Shown here one piece after another: positions 30,273-41,418 of a stretch of DNA of 64,000 bases (position 1 is its first letter; every line of letters begins with the position of its first letter). The notes below the pieces were generated by a model. The model ran no database searches. It was not told the origin of the DNA and saw only the letters and a program-made list of their open reading frames with translations. This DNA comes from Plenodomus lindquistii (lineage: Eukaryota > Ascomycota > Dothideomycetes > Pleosporales > Leptosphaeriaceae). The position numbers were made by a program, and so were the translations under genes. The stretch is from positions 310,001-374,000 of the forward strand of contig JANUWI010000019.1 in assembly GCA_025504975.1 (NCBI GenBank). The letters are read 5' to 3'.

Positions 30273-33200
30273 TCAGAATTCTTCGTCGCGCTCGCGATCA
30301 CGTGTTGATGCGTTGCGGGGCGAGAAAATGGGTTCGCGTTCGTTGCGGGGTTGGTGTTGAGGCGGGGTGTAAGGTTGGGTGTAGGGTTGGGAGGAGGTTG
30401 TGGTTGTGGTTGTGTGGGAGGTGTGGATTATGGTGTGGGTGTTGGTGTTGAAGATTGAGCTGTTTTGGGCGGTGGAGGTGTAGGGTGGGGGTTGATTCTG
30501 GTTGTTGGTGGACGAAGTGGTGTGGTTGTTGTTGTTGACCGTAGATTTGTTGGAAGAATGGTGATCCGACTGTGAGTTTTTGGAGCGTAGAGTCAGATCC
30601 ACGTAGCCTCCTAGTCCGCTATGTCGAGAATCACGCTCGTTGCTCTGACTGCGGCTGCGGGAGCGGCGACGGTGGTTCTTGTCCTCCTTGTCCTTGTCCT
30701 TGTCCTTGTCCTTGTCCTTGTCCTTTTTACTTTTGTGGCTGTCACGATCACGGTCCTTGTCTTTGGACTTGTGGGAGTGGTGTTTATCGCGCCTCTCTTC
30801 CTTTTCGCGCTCTTTTTCTTCCTCGCGTTCTCGATCTCGTTCCTTCTCGGCCTTTCTTTCTTTCTTGTCCTTTTTCTCCTTCTTCTTTTTCTCCTCATAC
30901 TCCTGGTCCTTGTCTTTATCCTTGTTTTTGTCTTTTGGCTTACGCTGGAAGGGGAGAACACTACGGAAGCCACGCTCTTTGCGTTCTTTCTCTTTGCCAT
31001 CTTTCGAGTTGAACGCAGGGAGCGCGGTAGTGTATTCTTCCTCTTGCACACTGCCAGTGTCGCTGCCTTCCATGGACTGTCCTCCGGCGCTGCGAGGTGG
31101 TTGGTCGAAGCGGTAGGAGTTCTGAGGCTGCGAATTGATATGGACGTTGTGATTACTGTAGTTGAAGGAATTGGTAGAGGTTGAAGGTTGTGTCAGGGTT
31201 TGGGGATAGAAGGGCGCAGGCGCCATGTGCAGTCCATCGCTGGACCCAGGCGGTGTATCTTCTGCGCCTGAAACATCGGCACTTGCAGATGCTGACGCCG
31301 ACTGAGAAGCGGATACCGAGTCGTGACACAAGGGCGCAGACGGTCCCGACCAAGTATTCGAGGCAGTAAACGGGTTTTCATATAAGATCGTAGCCGAGGT
31401 GTTGCTCTTCTGCGAGCTAGCGGAAGCGGAAATACTGGTATTTTGTTGATGTCGAGTGCGAGGTGGAGGTTCCATAGTTATGGGCGTGCTTGTTGAAGAC
31501 GATGAGAAGTCATCGCCATTGGAAGGTGACACCGGGGCATCTTCAAACTCTTCCTCTTGGATAGGCCCTCGACTCCGTGTTGCGGCGCCGCGACCAGCCT
31601 CAACCCTGGAGCCTTGTAGCTGCTCCACGAGCTCCTCCCACTTGACGCTCAAAGATGAGGATGGTCGTTCGGCAGGTTCGGCTCTGGCCAGACAGTCCTT
31701 CGTGCGCTCGTTGAGTGACTCGCAAATATTGTGGAAACGAAGAAGATCTCCATCTCCCGCCTGAATGTCGCCTGCACTCTTCTGTGTGTTGTCCAGCCAC
31801 AGGTTGACCAGCATGGCAAAATTGCGCGAATGATCAATGAGATATGGCAACGAGGGAAAACCTTCCTTGAATGTGGGTGGAAGTCGATGCAGGATAGCGA
31901 TCGGTGTGCTGTATGAGGCTGGGATCGGTGGTGCAGTTGATGAAGTCGTCGAAATGGAGCAAATGTCGTCAAGGTACTTCTTGAATTCTACGCGGTGAGT
32001 AGAGAGGAATGCGTTCATGGGTTCCATCCATGCCTCCTTTGTGCCAAATGATGACATGTTAGCCAAACCTTGAAGTGACTTGGCAATCAACGTGAACGTT
32101 CTCCGAGCCTTCATCTTGGGATGATCTATATTTGTTAGTGGGCGAGTTCGAATCAATGAAGACCTCACGTACCTTTCAGCAAGCCAAAGAGCTTCGGATT
32201 CAGCACGGCCGGAACGAAGAATCGCAGAAAAAGAAAGCCAGAAACACTGCTATACTGTACAGTCCTCAAGAAATCGCCATATCGGTCCTCGGCGCAAGCT
32301 CTAATGTGCCTGAAGATGAGTCGTAGCTCCTGCGGACATCTCGACACAGAATTGTAGATTGCGCGCCAGACCTCCTCGGTACAATTGATCAGCCGCCTCC
32401 AGTTTCTGTCAAGTTCATGCTGCGAAGTGACCCGGTTGGGATCGACTTCACATTCCGGATCTTTTTCGTTAATCTCCCGCAGCTTCTCGCTCAGTGTTTC
32501 TTCTAGATATTCTTTGCCGAGTCGCCGCATATGAAGATCTAGAGACTTGGTCAAAAGTGTGTTACCGCGAAAGAGTAGGTTCGCTTCTAACTTGGCGTTG
32601 TTGCCCATGTCTCGAACGAAAAGCTCTCGGTCACTTGCGGAGCCAAAGGTGCCGTGTGCTGACTCGTTCGACTCGCTGGAACCCAATCTTTTACTGAAGC
32701 GTAGGCGACTAGCAGGTGAGTCTCTCAATGTTCCATCAATCTCTTCCTCGACGAGTGCACACAACCACTCTCCAGCAGCCCCAGAGACCTGGAAGATGTT
32801 CAGGAGATACTCGGACAGTTTCTTAAGCTCGTTCGGCACCATGTGTGCAATCTGCAGTGTGAGACTATTCGAGAAGCGATGGAGCAACTCTGAAAGTGGG
32901 TAGTAGTCGCGTGCCATGAGTATGGCGCATTCTTCGCTGCTGACCTTGACGAGCACTTCGCCAACGCTGGTGCCATACATGTTGATCAACGGCCACCACT
33001 TCTCCATTTCTTGATTAGGGCCTAGGTCGTCGAGGTAAATGTCGGTCTTGCCAAGCGTCTGGTCGAAGCTTATACCAGCGTAGCCGCCTTCTGCAGCGTA
33101 GTCGGATGTTAGTGCTGCTGCAAAAATGTTCTTTTCGCCGGTGGAATAACTTGGCGGTCGCTTCTTGAGTATTAACGATGCTGTATGGAGAGCAGGTAGA

Positions 33201-35248
33201 TCCAGGAACTCGAATTCTTCTCTCCAGAACGGCGAGGTACCTTCATTCTTGGTCATGGTCCTCGCGCGTGTCTCTCCATCAAGGAGTATCTCCATGAGGT
33301 ACCCGCCGGGGTTGGTAGTAGCGGATGAGGAAGGTCTTAAGGGGGTGACGCCTTCGGCAACCTTTGGACTGATAGGTGGTACCAGTCTTGCTTCGATGAC
33401 TCTGACAAATAGAGACTTTTCCATACGAAACATGTCGTGTGTTCCAAATGACGGCGACATTGTTCCCTCGTCGTTGAGCGTATCCGTCTTGGGACCGTAC
33501 AACTGTGGGACGGTAAATGCGCGCAGTAGAACAATCCAGACCTCGTACAAGACTCGCGACTCGAGCGACAGAAAAATAGGCCGTAACAATGTTAATGCAG
33601 AAGACGTGGCGGTATACTGGGGATATATGGCTATGCAGAATTCATTATCCAGAACAGAGGGATCCAATCGCTGAATGGCGCATCGAGAAAGTTGAGAAAG
33701 CTGTACAGTAGAGACTAGTGTGACGTCGGTGTCGGAGTAGAGCTTGAGCTCTCCGTTTTCGCGGAGCGTACAAGAGACTCTTCGCCATCTTCGGGAGCCG
33801 TGGCTTTGGACGCGGTAGGCATGGGGCCGAGAAGCGGAGCCCTTTGGTGTTCCCGTGTTGCTGTACGTCACACTTGTGTCCCAGTAGATCATCTTGCCGA
33901 CCTTGATGATGGGGGCTTCCTTCTTGGGCGTGTCCTTGAGCAGCGACACTTCAGAATGCCGCCTGCTATCGGTCAGCCGCCGCTCCATCATGACGGGTGC
34001 CTGGGGTTTCGCCATGCGGTTCTGGATGCCTTTTGGCCGCATGGGCGACCAGCAGAGCAGGGCAGCAAACCACAGGTCGAATTCGTCCTGCGTGGGCGGC
34101 CGCAGATGGACTTCGAGCTTCGAGTTGTGGACCACGGCATGTATGTACGCCGTGTAGGCCTCGCCGTCGTATGCGCTCTTGACATGACAGCCGCGCAGGT
34201 CGGGAATCAGGGTGCGGGTGTATGTGGTGTCGTTTTTGGGCTCGTACACCAGACTGCCCGCCTCCTCGTTGATGAAGCAGTGCGACAGGGCCCATGGGCT
34301 GGCCTCGCCGCGACGAAAGGCCAGCAGTCCCTCCATCTTGCCGCACGTGGAGCGCATGAGGGCCTTGAGCTTCCTGGCGTCCGAGGCAGGCACGGGCGAG
34401 ACCCACGACTCGGGCGAGGCATTCTGGGCGTTGGCGGCAATGGTGGCGGGCGACTCGGTGCGCGGGGGGCTCTTGCTCTTGATGAGGCGGGTGCGATTGT
34501 TGGTGCTCGAGGTGCGGGGCGGGGGCTGCTGGTGCTGGTGCGGGTGCTGGTGCGGGTGCGGGTGCGGGTGCGGGTGCTGGTGAGAGGGCGGGGAGATGGT
34601 GGAGATGTGGCCAATCGAGGTGACGACCGACTCCTCGAGGCTCTGGAAGCTCGAGGTGCCGCTGGCGACGGAGCCAATGCGGTGGCGGCCAGAGGCGAAG
34701 AGGCTCGAGGGCGAGCGGTCGCGCGTGGACCGCTCTTCCAGGGTGCGAGTGCGCGGGCGGGCGTGGTCGCGCGCATTGCGGTAGTCCGTCTCCGAGGTGG
34801 TGCGGGCGACAAAGGCGCGCGGGTTGTTGCTGCTGGTGCGCGGCGACAGCTGGCTGGCCTGCGAACGGGGGCTGTTTGGGGGCGACACGTTGGGGGCGTC
34901 GCCGTTGGCGTTGTTGCTGGCGTTGGCGTTGGGCTCGCCCTCGTCTGCTATCGGCAGCTCGTCGGGCGTGACGGTGCGGATGGTGTCGCGCGGGCGGTCG
35001 CCATAGGGCATGCTCTGGGCGGCCTCGGAGGCGCTCACCTCCCTCCTGCTGCGGCGCTGCTGGTCCATGTCTGCGGTGGCTCGCCAGAGAGACCGCTGGG
35101 CTGCGTTGCCCGGCTCATTGACGGGCGGGGAGGAGGCGTCGAGTCCAGCAGGAGCCCGGGCAGCTGCCGGTGTGCCTGGGAAAACGGTCGGGGGCTGCGA
35201 GGACAGGAGCGCCGGTATGGCGCATTGCAGGCCGGCGTGATGCGTCAA
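30273..35248 (-). CDS. PH-C2-RasGAP protein, Bud2-like Ras-family GTPase activator
   Basis: Two large exons joined at the LFGLLK|DHPKMKAR junction (intron about 32125-32172), about 1640 aa. Order: a disordered Ser/Pro/His-rich N-terminus (1-290), a PH-like region (about 470-570), a C2 domain (about 615-725, SLFVRVIEARLVPP), and RasGAP (about 790 to past the splice). The RasGAP part has the arginine-finger segment LLFRGNTLL (Arg near 895) and the signature FLFLRFFVPAVLNP, so it should be active. The second exon ends in a tail of more than 300 residues dominated by K/D/E/R. By family it stimulates GTP hydrolysis on a Ras-like GTPase (Rsr1/Bud1 in yeast) in cell polarity at the cortex. The Bud2 assignment rests on the C2-RasGAP order, so other RasGAPs remain possible. 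Confidence 0.88.
30686..30721. repeat. Coding hexanucleotide repeat (CCTTGT)6
   Basis: Six perfect CCTTGT units on the plus strand, encoding alternating Asp-Lys in the charged tail of the RasGAP protein. Unit number can change without a frameshift, so this is a likely length-polymorphic site. Confidence 0.8.
34531..34582. repeat. Coding hexamer repeat encoding His-Pro/His-Gln
   Basis: About nine GGTGCG/GGTGCT units, encoding a HPHPHPHPHQHP-type stretch in the disordered N-terminus of the RasGAP protein. It is in frame and prone to slippage. Confidence 0.8.
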
Positions 35249-35995
35249 GATGGTCGTGGTGAAGATGGGCTTGGCCTGGGCTGCGTGGCAGTCTAGTTGG
35301 CCGCCGCTCTATCGCCTAAATTAAAGGCGGGACGGGCGCGTTGGTAAAAGACCACTCGGTAACGTGCACACGATGCTGCTACACCGTGCCAGATTAAGCA
35401 CGGCTACATATCGCGACCATGGCGGGCACACCGGGCATCATGTCTGTGCCTGACTGCGCATCTAGGTACCCAATGCATGCATGCTATCTGCACGTGTTGC
35501 GGCCCTGCCCTGCCCCACACCCTCTTCCTCGCTCTTCGCTCTTCCCAGGTTGCTCTCGAGTCTCGCTCCTCCCACGGGCCACGAGACTACACAATGATAA
35601 CATGCAATCCCAAAGCACTCGTCGTCACCGTCCATGGCTGTACATTACGCTGCAAATAACAACAGGCAAAGGATAACACACGCTTGCCGCGCATCAAACT
35701 CGCTTCATCATTGCTCGAGACAGTGTCTCAACAAGCCAGTTACAAACTCCCAACCGCAGCCACTGCCACGTACATACACCCAAAACAAAAACAAAAAAAA
35801 CCCTCATTCCTGCTCAGCCTGTGAAAATCGCCCAAATGGATATCAAGAATTGCGGCCAGTACGCGCCCTGCACCTGCTCACAAGCACTGACATGACGACC
35901 CAAACAAAGTAAACTGTGACTCTCCTCTCCCTCATCGCTGCCTTGTGCTGAAACAAACACACACACACACACAAACAAACATGTTCCACCATTGC
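35249..35995. other. Intergenic interval, RasGAP promoter side
   Basis: 747 bp between the RasGAP start and the stop of the next minus-strand gene. It has a (CA)8 microsatellite at 35957-35973, otherwise nothing recognisable. Confidence 0.45.
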
Positions 35996-37111
35996 TCATT
36001 TCACTGCGACTTTGTCTTGGCCGCTTTCATCGTGCGTCAGGCTGACGGGACTCAGAGGCTGGGACCGGGCGCCGCTCAAATCTCCGGAATGCGTCTTGCG
36101 CAATGCCTGCCGCATAGTCTCAACCTGAAGAGGTAATTCACCCCCCAACGGCGGGCTCTGCGTCCCGTGTGCTGCAGAAAACGTAGGGCTGGCTGGAGAC
36201 ATGGTGCGACCAAAGTCGCCAGCCTTTGGCGAGGCGGTACCACTGGTCGGGGGAGATGCGCTGGGTCCGTGCGAGGACACTGGCGACCTGATGGGTGATG
36301 CCGAGCGATTGGCTGTGGACGAGAGGCTCATAAACTGCAGGGCCTCACCAGAGCCCAACATCTCCTGCCGGTCATGCTCGACGTGTTCTGCTTGCACAAC
36401 GTCGGCAAAGGAGATGAAGGACAGTCTGCGTGGATCTGACATGTCCAGTGAGCCGTAGCCAGGAGCTGTCTCGGAGACGTCTGCATGGCTAGAGGTGGTC
36501 GAGTCTTCGTGTACCAGAGGAGGCGAATACACTGCATCGTTCAGGCCGCCAGCCACAGCAGAAGAGGCAGGTAGGTGGGCCGAGTGCGAAATGATTTCCA
36601 CCTCTTCGGGGTCGAGGGAGTTGTCTGTAATGGCCAGCGAGGACGCATCTAGGGCTGGTGGAATGTGGTCTTCCGTCTTGATATGAGCGGGGACGTCGGC
36701 CGAAGACGCAGGTTCCTGGACGTTGCGCTCGAAAATCAGCGATGAAGAAGGGCTGTGTAAGCCAGGGGACGAGGAGCGGCCGATGCGTCGATTGGGCGAG
36801 GTTGCTGCTGGCTGCATTCGGGGACTGTCATTGCGGTCGGTTGGCGATGCACTGAGGGGCGGTGAAGGCATGAGTGACGGCGCCGTGGCCGACGTGGTCG
36901 AGGTGGTGGCCGTCTCGGTCGCAGCTCCCTTTTCTGAATGCTCCTTATCAGCATCGCCTTGCTTTTTCTTGCCCAGGCCCAGCAGCTTTTTGCCTTTGCT
37001 CAAGAGGCCATTGTCTGCGCTCGAGTTGCGCTCCTCGAGGGCGGGTGAGACGGATGCAAGCGGGTTGGGCTGCCGATGCGCGCGGGTGGTGTTGTTTACT
37101 GCGGTACTCAT
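35996..37111 (-). CDS. Disordered conserved-looking fungal protein, unknown function
   Basis: A single exon of 371 aa. Most is Ser/Pro/Thr-rich and disordered, with many SP sites (SPNRRIGRSSSPGLHSPS, SPIRSPVSSHGP) suitable for proline-directed kinases. Two stretches look constrained: the N-terminal KGKKLLGLGKKKQGDADK basic patch, and DPRRLSFISFADVVQAEH in the middle, which I have the impression recurs in filamentous fungi. There is no signal peptide or membrane helix. Its position between core genes, with an intact long frame, supports it being real. No function can be assigned. Confidence 0.72.
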   Translation of the reverse strand: MSTAVNNTTRAHRQPNPLASVSPALEERNSSADNGLLSKGKKLLGLGKKKQGDADKEHSEKGAATETATTSTTSATAPSLMPSPPLSASPTDRNDSPRMQPAATSPNRRIGRSSSPGLHSPSSSLIFERNVQEPASSADVPAHIKTEDHIPPALDASSLAITDNSLDPEEVEIISHSAHLPASSAVAGGLNDAVYSPPLVHEDSTTSSHADVSETAPGYGSLDMSDPRRLSFISFADVVQAEHVEHDRQEMLGSGEALQFMSLSSTANRSASPIRSPVSSHGPSASPPTSGTASPKAGDFGRTMSPASPTFSAAHGTQSPPLGGELPLQVETMRQALRKTHSGDLSGARSQPLSPVSLTHDESGQDKVAVK

Positions 37112-39028
37112 GGTTGCGCTCGTGGTTCAAGGTCGCGATGGCAGTGTCCAGGGACCGGCAGTGTGCTGGCTGTTATAGACGATGCTGGCGGCCCCTTGCT
37201 ACAAGGTCGTACAGGTCTCGTGTCGTCACCGCGGCGGTGGTTCTGTTTATGCGGGCAGAGGCTGCTTTCAAGGAAGCTGCCGAGTGGGATGCCCCCTGCA
37301 AATACGGTATGATCACGACCCCAGCTATCGTCTTCACTTCTGGATGGTTCCAAGGATGCAAAGAGGGCACAGGTGCAAACGCTGCTGGTGCGAATATATC
37401 TTGCCACTTGGCGATGGCTCCAAATCAAGGACAAGGTCAGCTGAAGAGGGGGGGACGAAGCATGTTGGGCTTCGGTCCTTTCTGCACTCGATTGCTTCTG
37501 CGTATCACTTTGATACCCCTGCGCAATGACGCACTGCGTCGATCTCGAGAGCGTTTCGACGCTCAATCACAGCACACAACTCGTGCCCCTGCTCATCTCG
37601 CCTTCCCGCTGCCCTCCCACCACCGTACTGTACGCAAGCGACTTTTCACATCTTGTGACTGCTCTGCTGCTGCGACACCCTCACTTCAGTTTCAGACTGT
37701 TTGGATCGACGCCGAGTGTATACATCGGCGAGCCGCGCGGTCCCGTCGATAGGTCCGGCTAAGTCTCGATCCAAGCCGTGGACGACTGCGGAAGACGATA
37801 ACGAGGCCACAGCCATGTATCGCTGTGCGGGTTGCAACAACCTCCTTCGAAGAGCTCCATCCATCGCATGGCTGTCGTAAAACATCAAAATGTATCGGTA
37901 CCCCCACGTGGCAGACGCCACCCACAATTTCCTTTGTCCGACAGACCCGTTGTTCTGTCATACTGCGTGCCTTCTTTCGTCTCGTCCATGTTCTGGCGCA
38001 ACTAGCTCTGCGTTTACTTTGCAGTATTCCAACGGCGACTAATGCGAACAGCGCTCATCTGGTCGAGAACAGTCTAGGATGATAGCCAACGTGACCCACA
38101 GTTTGCCGCCATCCTGCGATTGGCCAACGTACTCTTCAGAGCGACGAGAATGTTCCAATCTTTCACACATTCGCACCTTGAGATGCCGTTTGATTACCAA
38201 CTGCAACATCGTGGCCTGGTGAGAGCCATGTCACTCTCTATGCGATCAAGGCAGTGTACCGTCACGATTTGGAAAACCCCTCTAAGGCCTGGAATTGCGA
38301 AGTTCACCACGTGAGCGCCACTTCCTTCCAACCAACTGTCTCATGGGCAGGATAGGCTTTCCACGAGCAGCCATCCGCCCCAGACGGAGACACCGAACAT
38401 TGCACTTTGAGAAAGAGGGGACTCAGTTCTTACATTATCTCAGCCACTCAGCATGATCCAGGGTCTTACCTCATCGCTGCAGGCTTGGCATACTGCTTTG
38501 ACCCTACGAGACGACATGAGCGGAAGGATCAAAGGAAAAAACTTGATCACAGGTGAGACTGTAAGCCCGTGATGACCAAGCAATCAACTCAGTCAGGCGT
38601 ATCGCAACTTCAAGCAAATGGTTGCGAGCTGAGGCGCAAGGCTGCCGGGGCCAAAAGAGCATGCATGTCAGCAAGCTGAAGAAGATGTGATAAGCGTTGT
38701 GAACATGAAAAGCAATGATAAAATGAACCCATGTGTCGGAGATATTGCAATTGCATACACTCGGTGGAACTCCTCCTAAATCCATCTAGTACAGGTCCTG
38801 CATACCTGACCGATCTGCCATCACTTATTCCTCATCATTGGTCTTCGTTATAGTTGCGAGTCGGCTTATTAGCGATATTGTTCTCATCTGTTTTCTCACC
38901 ACATTTTACCAGGCAGCGATCATTACCGAGATCGTAACACGTCTCCAGCCCATCTGTTCTGCTTAGAATTTCAACTCCCACGATTTCTTCTGTTCCCGGA
39001 CTTCCACTTACCACTTACTCAGGCCACC
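37112..39028. other. 1.9-kb gene-poor interval
   Basis: Upstream of both the disordered protein (-) and the heme peroxidase (+). The long plus-strand frame at 36874-37752 overlaps the real gene and has shadow-like composition. I see no RNA gene, repeat family or conserved coding pattern, so most of it is probably regulatory or unique spacer. Confidence 0.45.
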
Positions 39029-41093
39029 ATGTCTAAACTCGACAACTCTAGCAGTCGAGAGTACGAATACAAGCCCGGTCTATTTGCACGAGGCTTGATC
39101 TCAGTTTACAAAGGCATTAACCAGATTGTCCCATGGCACAAGCTTCCTACCCTTGTTGGTGTACTCAACCTCAGCGCGTATCGATACGAACTTCGCGAAA
39201 AGAATCTTCACGATGTATATCCATCGCCGGAAGATCAGGGGCGACCTGGGTGCCCTCACATGACCGATGCACAGTATCAATACGCACGACACTCGGACGG
39301 CCTGTTCAACGATCTGTCAGCACCAAAGATGGGTTGCATGGGAATGCGATTTGGACGCAACGTACCAAGGGAGGCGACGAGGAAGCCCCGTGACGAAGAG
39401 ATCCTGACACCCAATCCGAGGTTGATCAGTGAAGAGTTGCTCAAGCGGAATACGTTTAAGCCAGCAACCATTCTCAATCTGTTGGCTGCGGCGTGGATCC
39501 AGTGTGAGTAACAAAAGTCTTGTGAATCTGTTCGAAGCATATACTGACTGTGGATCTTACCATCTAGTTCAGGTCCACGATTGGTTTCAGCACCACAATT
39601 CAACAACGGAGAAGTATGATATACCACTCCCAGACGGAGACAAATGGCAGTCACCCGATGGCAAGATGCAGGTCGAGAAGACGTTGGCTGATACCCCCCT
39701 TGACGAGCAAGACACAACAACGCCAGCATACCGGAACCAGAACACACATTGGTGGGACGGAAGTCAGATCTACGGTAGTTCCGAGGCTAGGACTAAGGAA
39801 CTGCGAGGCCAAGCGAAGGATGGAAAGCTGGCCGTTGATGCACAAAAGTTCGCTACATATCTTCCACGCGATGCCGATGGTATTCCTCAAACTGGGTTCA
39901 ATACTAATTGGTGGTTGGGACTGGAGATGCTGCATACGGTGTTCGTGCTTGAGCACAATGCTATATGTGATGAGCTCGTCAAGGCATACCCTGACTGGAC
40001 ATCGGAGAAGCTGTTCAATACCGCGCGTATCGTGAATTGCGCGTTGATGGCGAAGATACACACTGGTACGCTACTCTCTTGAACCCAACATCGCACTTGC
40101 TAACAACTTCGTCCAGTGGAATGGACCACAGCCATCCTCGCCCATCCTGCCCTCAAAATCTCCATGGAAGCCAACTGGTGGGGCGTCCTCGGTGAACGCC
40201 TCTACAAACTCCTGGGTCGCGTCTCCAGAACCTCCGAAGCCATCTCCGGTATCCCAGGCTCAGGCGCCCAACACCACACAGCCCCCTACTCGCTCACCGA
40301 GGAATTCGTCAGCGTATACCGCATGCACTCCCTCATCCCCGACACCATTGCCTTCTTCGACGCCAAAACAGGACATCACAAAGTCACGCACACGATCCGC
40401 GATGTTGCATTCGAAAAAGCTCGACAACCGCTCTTACAGGATGATCTAGGCTTCGACGACGTACTCTACAGTTTCGGAATCAACTACCCAGGAGCAGTCA
40501 CACTGAACAACACCCCAGACTTCCTGCGAGACCTGCAAACCCCAGACAATCGCCACATTGACCTCGGCACCATCGATATTCTGCGCGACCGTGAACGCGG
40601 CGTCCCGCGATACCAAGCCTTCCGTCGCCTGTTTCACATGCCGTCCATGCCCAGCTTTCTCGCTTTAACAGGTGGGAATGCCGAATTGGCTTCGAAACTC
40701 GAGCGGCTTTACGATAACGACATTGAGAAGGTTGACTTACTCATTGGATGTCTTTGCGAACCTCTGCCCAAGGGTTTCGGGTTCAGTGACACCGCGTTCA
40801 GGGTTTTCATTCTGATGGCGAGTCGTAGGTTGAAGAGCGATAGGTTTATCGCGGGTATGTGGAATGAGGAGACGTATAGTAAGGTGGGGATGCGATGGGT
40901 ACAGGGTCATGGCATGAAGGATGTGCTGGGAAGGCACTTTCCAGCATTGAAAGAGACGTTGGAGAAGAGTGGAAATCGTAAGTCATGATGTGTTCTGTGT
41001 GTTGGGAGATATACTAACGTGGTGATAGCTTTTGCGCCGTGGACAAAGCTGGAGGGGAGCAAGTTGTATGAGGGGCAGGAGACGAATGCGTGA
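39029..41093 (+). CDS. Alpha-dioxygenase-like heme peroxidase (fatty-acid oxygenase)
   Basis: Four exons (39029-39503, 39568-40065, 40117-40977, 41029-41093) give 632 aa. It resembles plant alpha-dioxygenases along its length: WHKLPTLVGVLNLSAYRYEL, DGLFNDLSAPKMGCMGMRFGRN, WIQFQVHDWFQHH (distal heme His), THWWDGSQIYGSS, and VYRMHSLIPD, which carries the catalytic Tyr and proximal His in the YRMH arrangement. Alpha-DOX enzymes add O2 to the alpha carbon of fatty acids, giving 2-hydroperoxides and chain-shortened aldehydes. There is no fused P450 domain, unlike fungal Ppo/linoleate diol synthases. It has no signal peptide and likely sits on membranes via the N-terminal helices. The last exon is only 65 bp. 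It is convergent with the kinase-ankyrin gene. Confidence 0.9.
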
Positions 41094-41418
41094 TCCTGTG
41101 GAGTGAGTGAGCTTGGATACACGATCTTTTTAACAGTCTTTTCGCTATTGGCCTATGCGTTGCTGGTCGGCTGGGTATCTTCCATTCTGTCTTGGACAGA
41201 TTTCTCATAGTTGACCGAAACACTTCAGTGGCTTCAAAACGCTCCCAATATTGGACCGTGATATCAGGACACCATTGAGTGAGGGTCATCAAATGTCGGA
41301 CGTGCCGTTGGTACTCTGGTACTGAGTACGTCAACAGCATATTCCCCTAGCAACTTGCATTACCCACACGACCTATTTCGCAACACCGTGAACTAGTCAC
41401 GGGCCTCACCACCATACT
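41094..41418. other. Convergent 3' interval
   Basis: 325 bp between the heme-peroxidase and kinase-ankyrin stop codons. No gene or repeat seen. Confidence 0.45.

Noticed and set aside
30572..31184. Leu/Val/Ser-rich plus-strand frames that look like membrane proteins
   Set aside because: They are the antisense of the K/D/E-rich RasGAP tail; hydrophobicity is a by-product of the hexamer repeats.
33800..35296. 498-codon plus-strand frame opposite the RasGAP N-terminus
   Set aside because: Gly/Arg/Val-rich composition of a GC-rich antisense shadow; the minus-strand frame has clear PH, C2 and RasGAP domains.
36874..37752. 292-codon plus-strand frame
   Set aside because: Half lies antisense to the disordered protein at 35996-37111, with no family-like motif and Arg/Cys-rich random composition.
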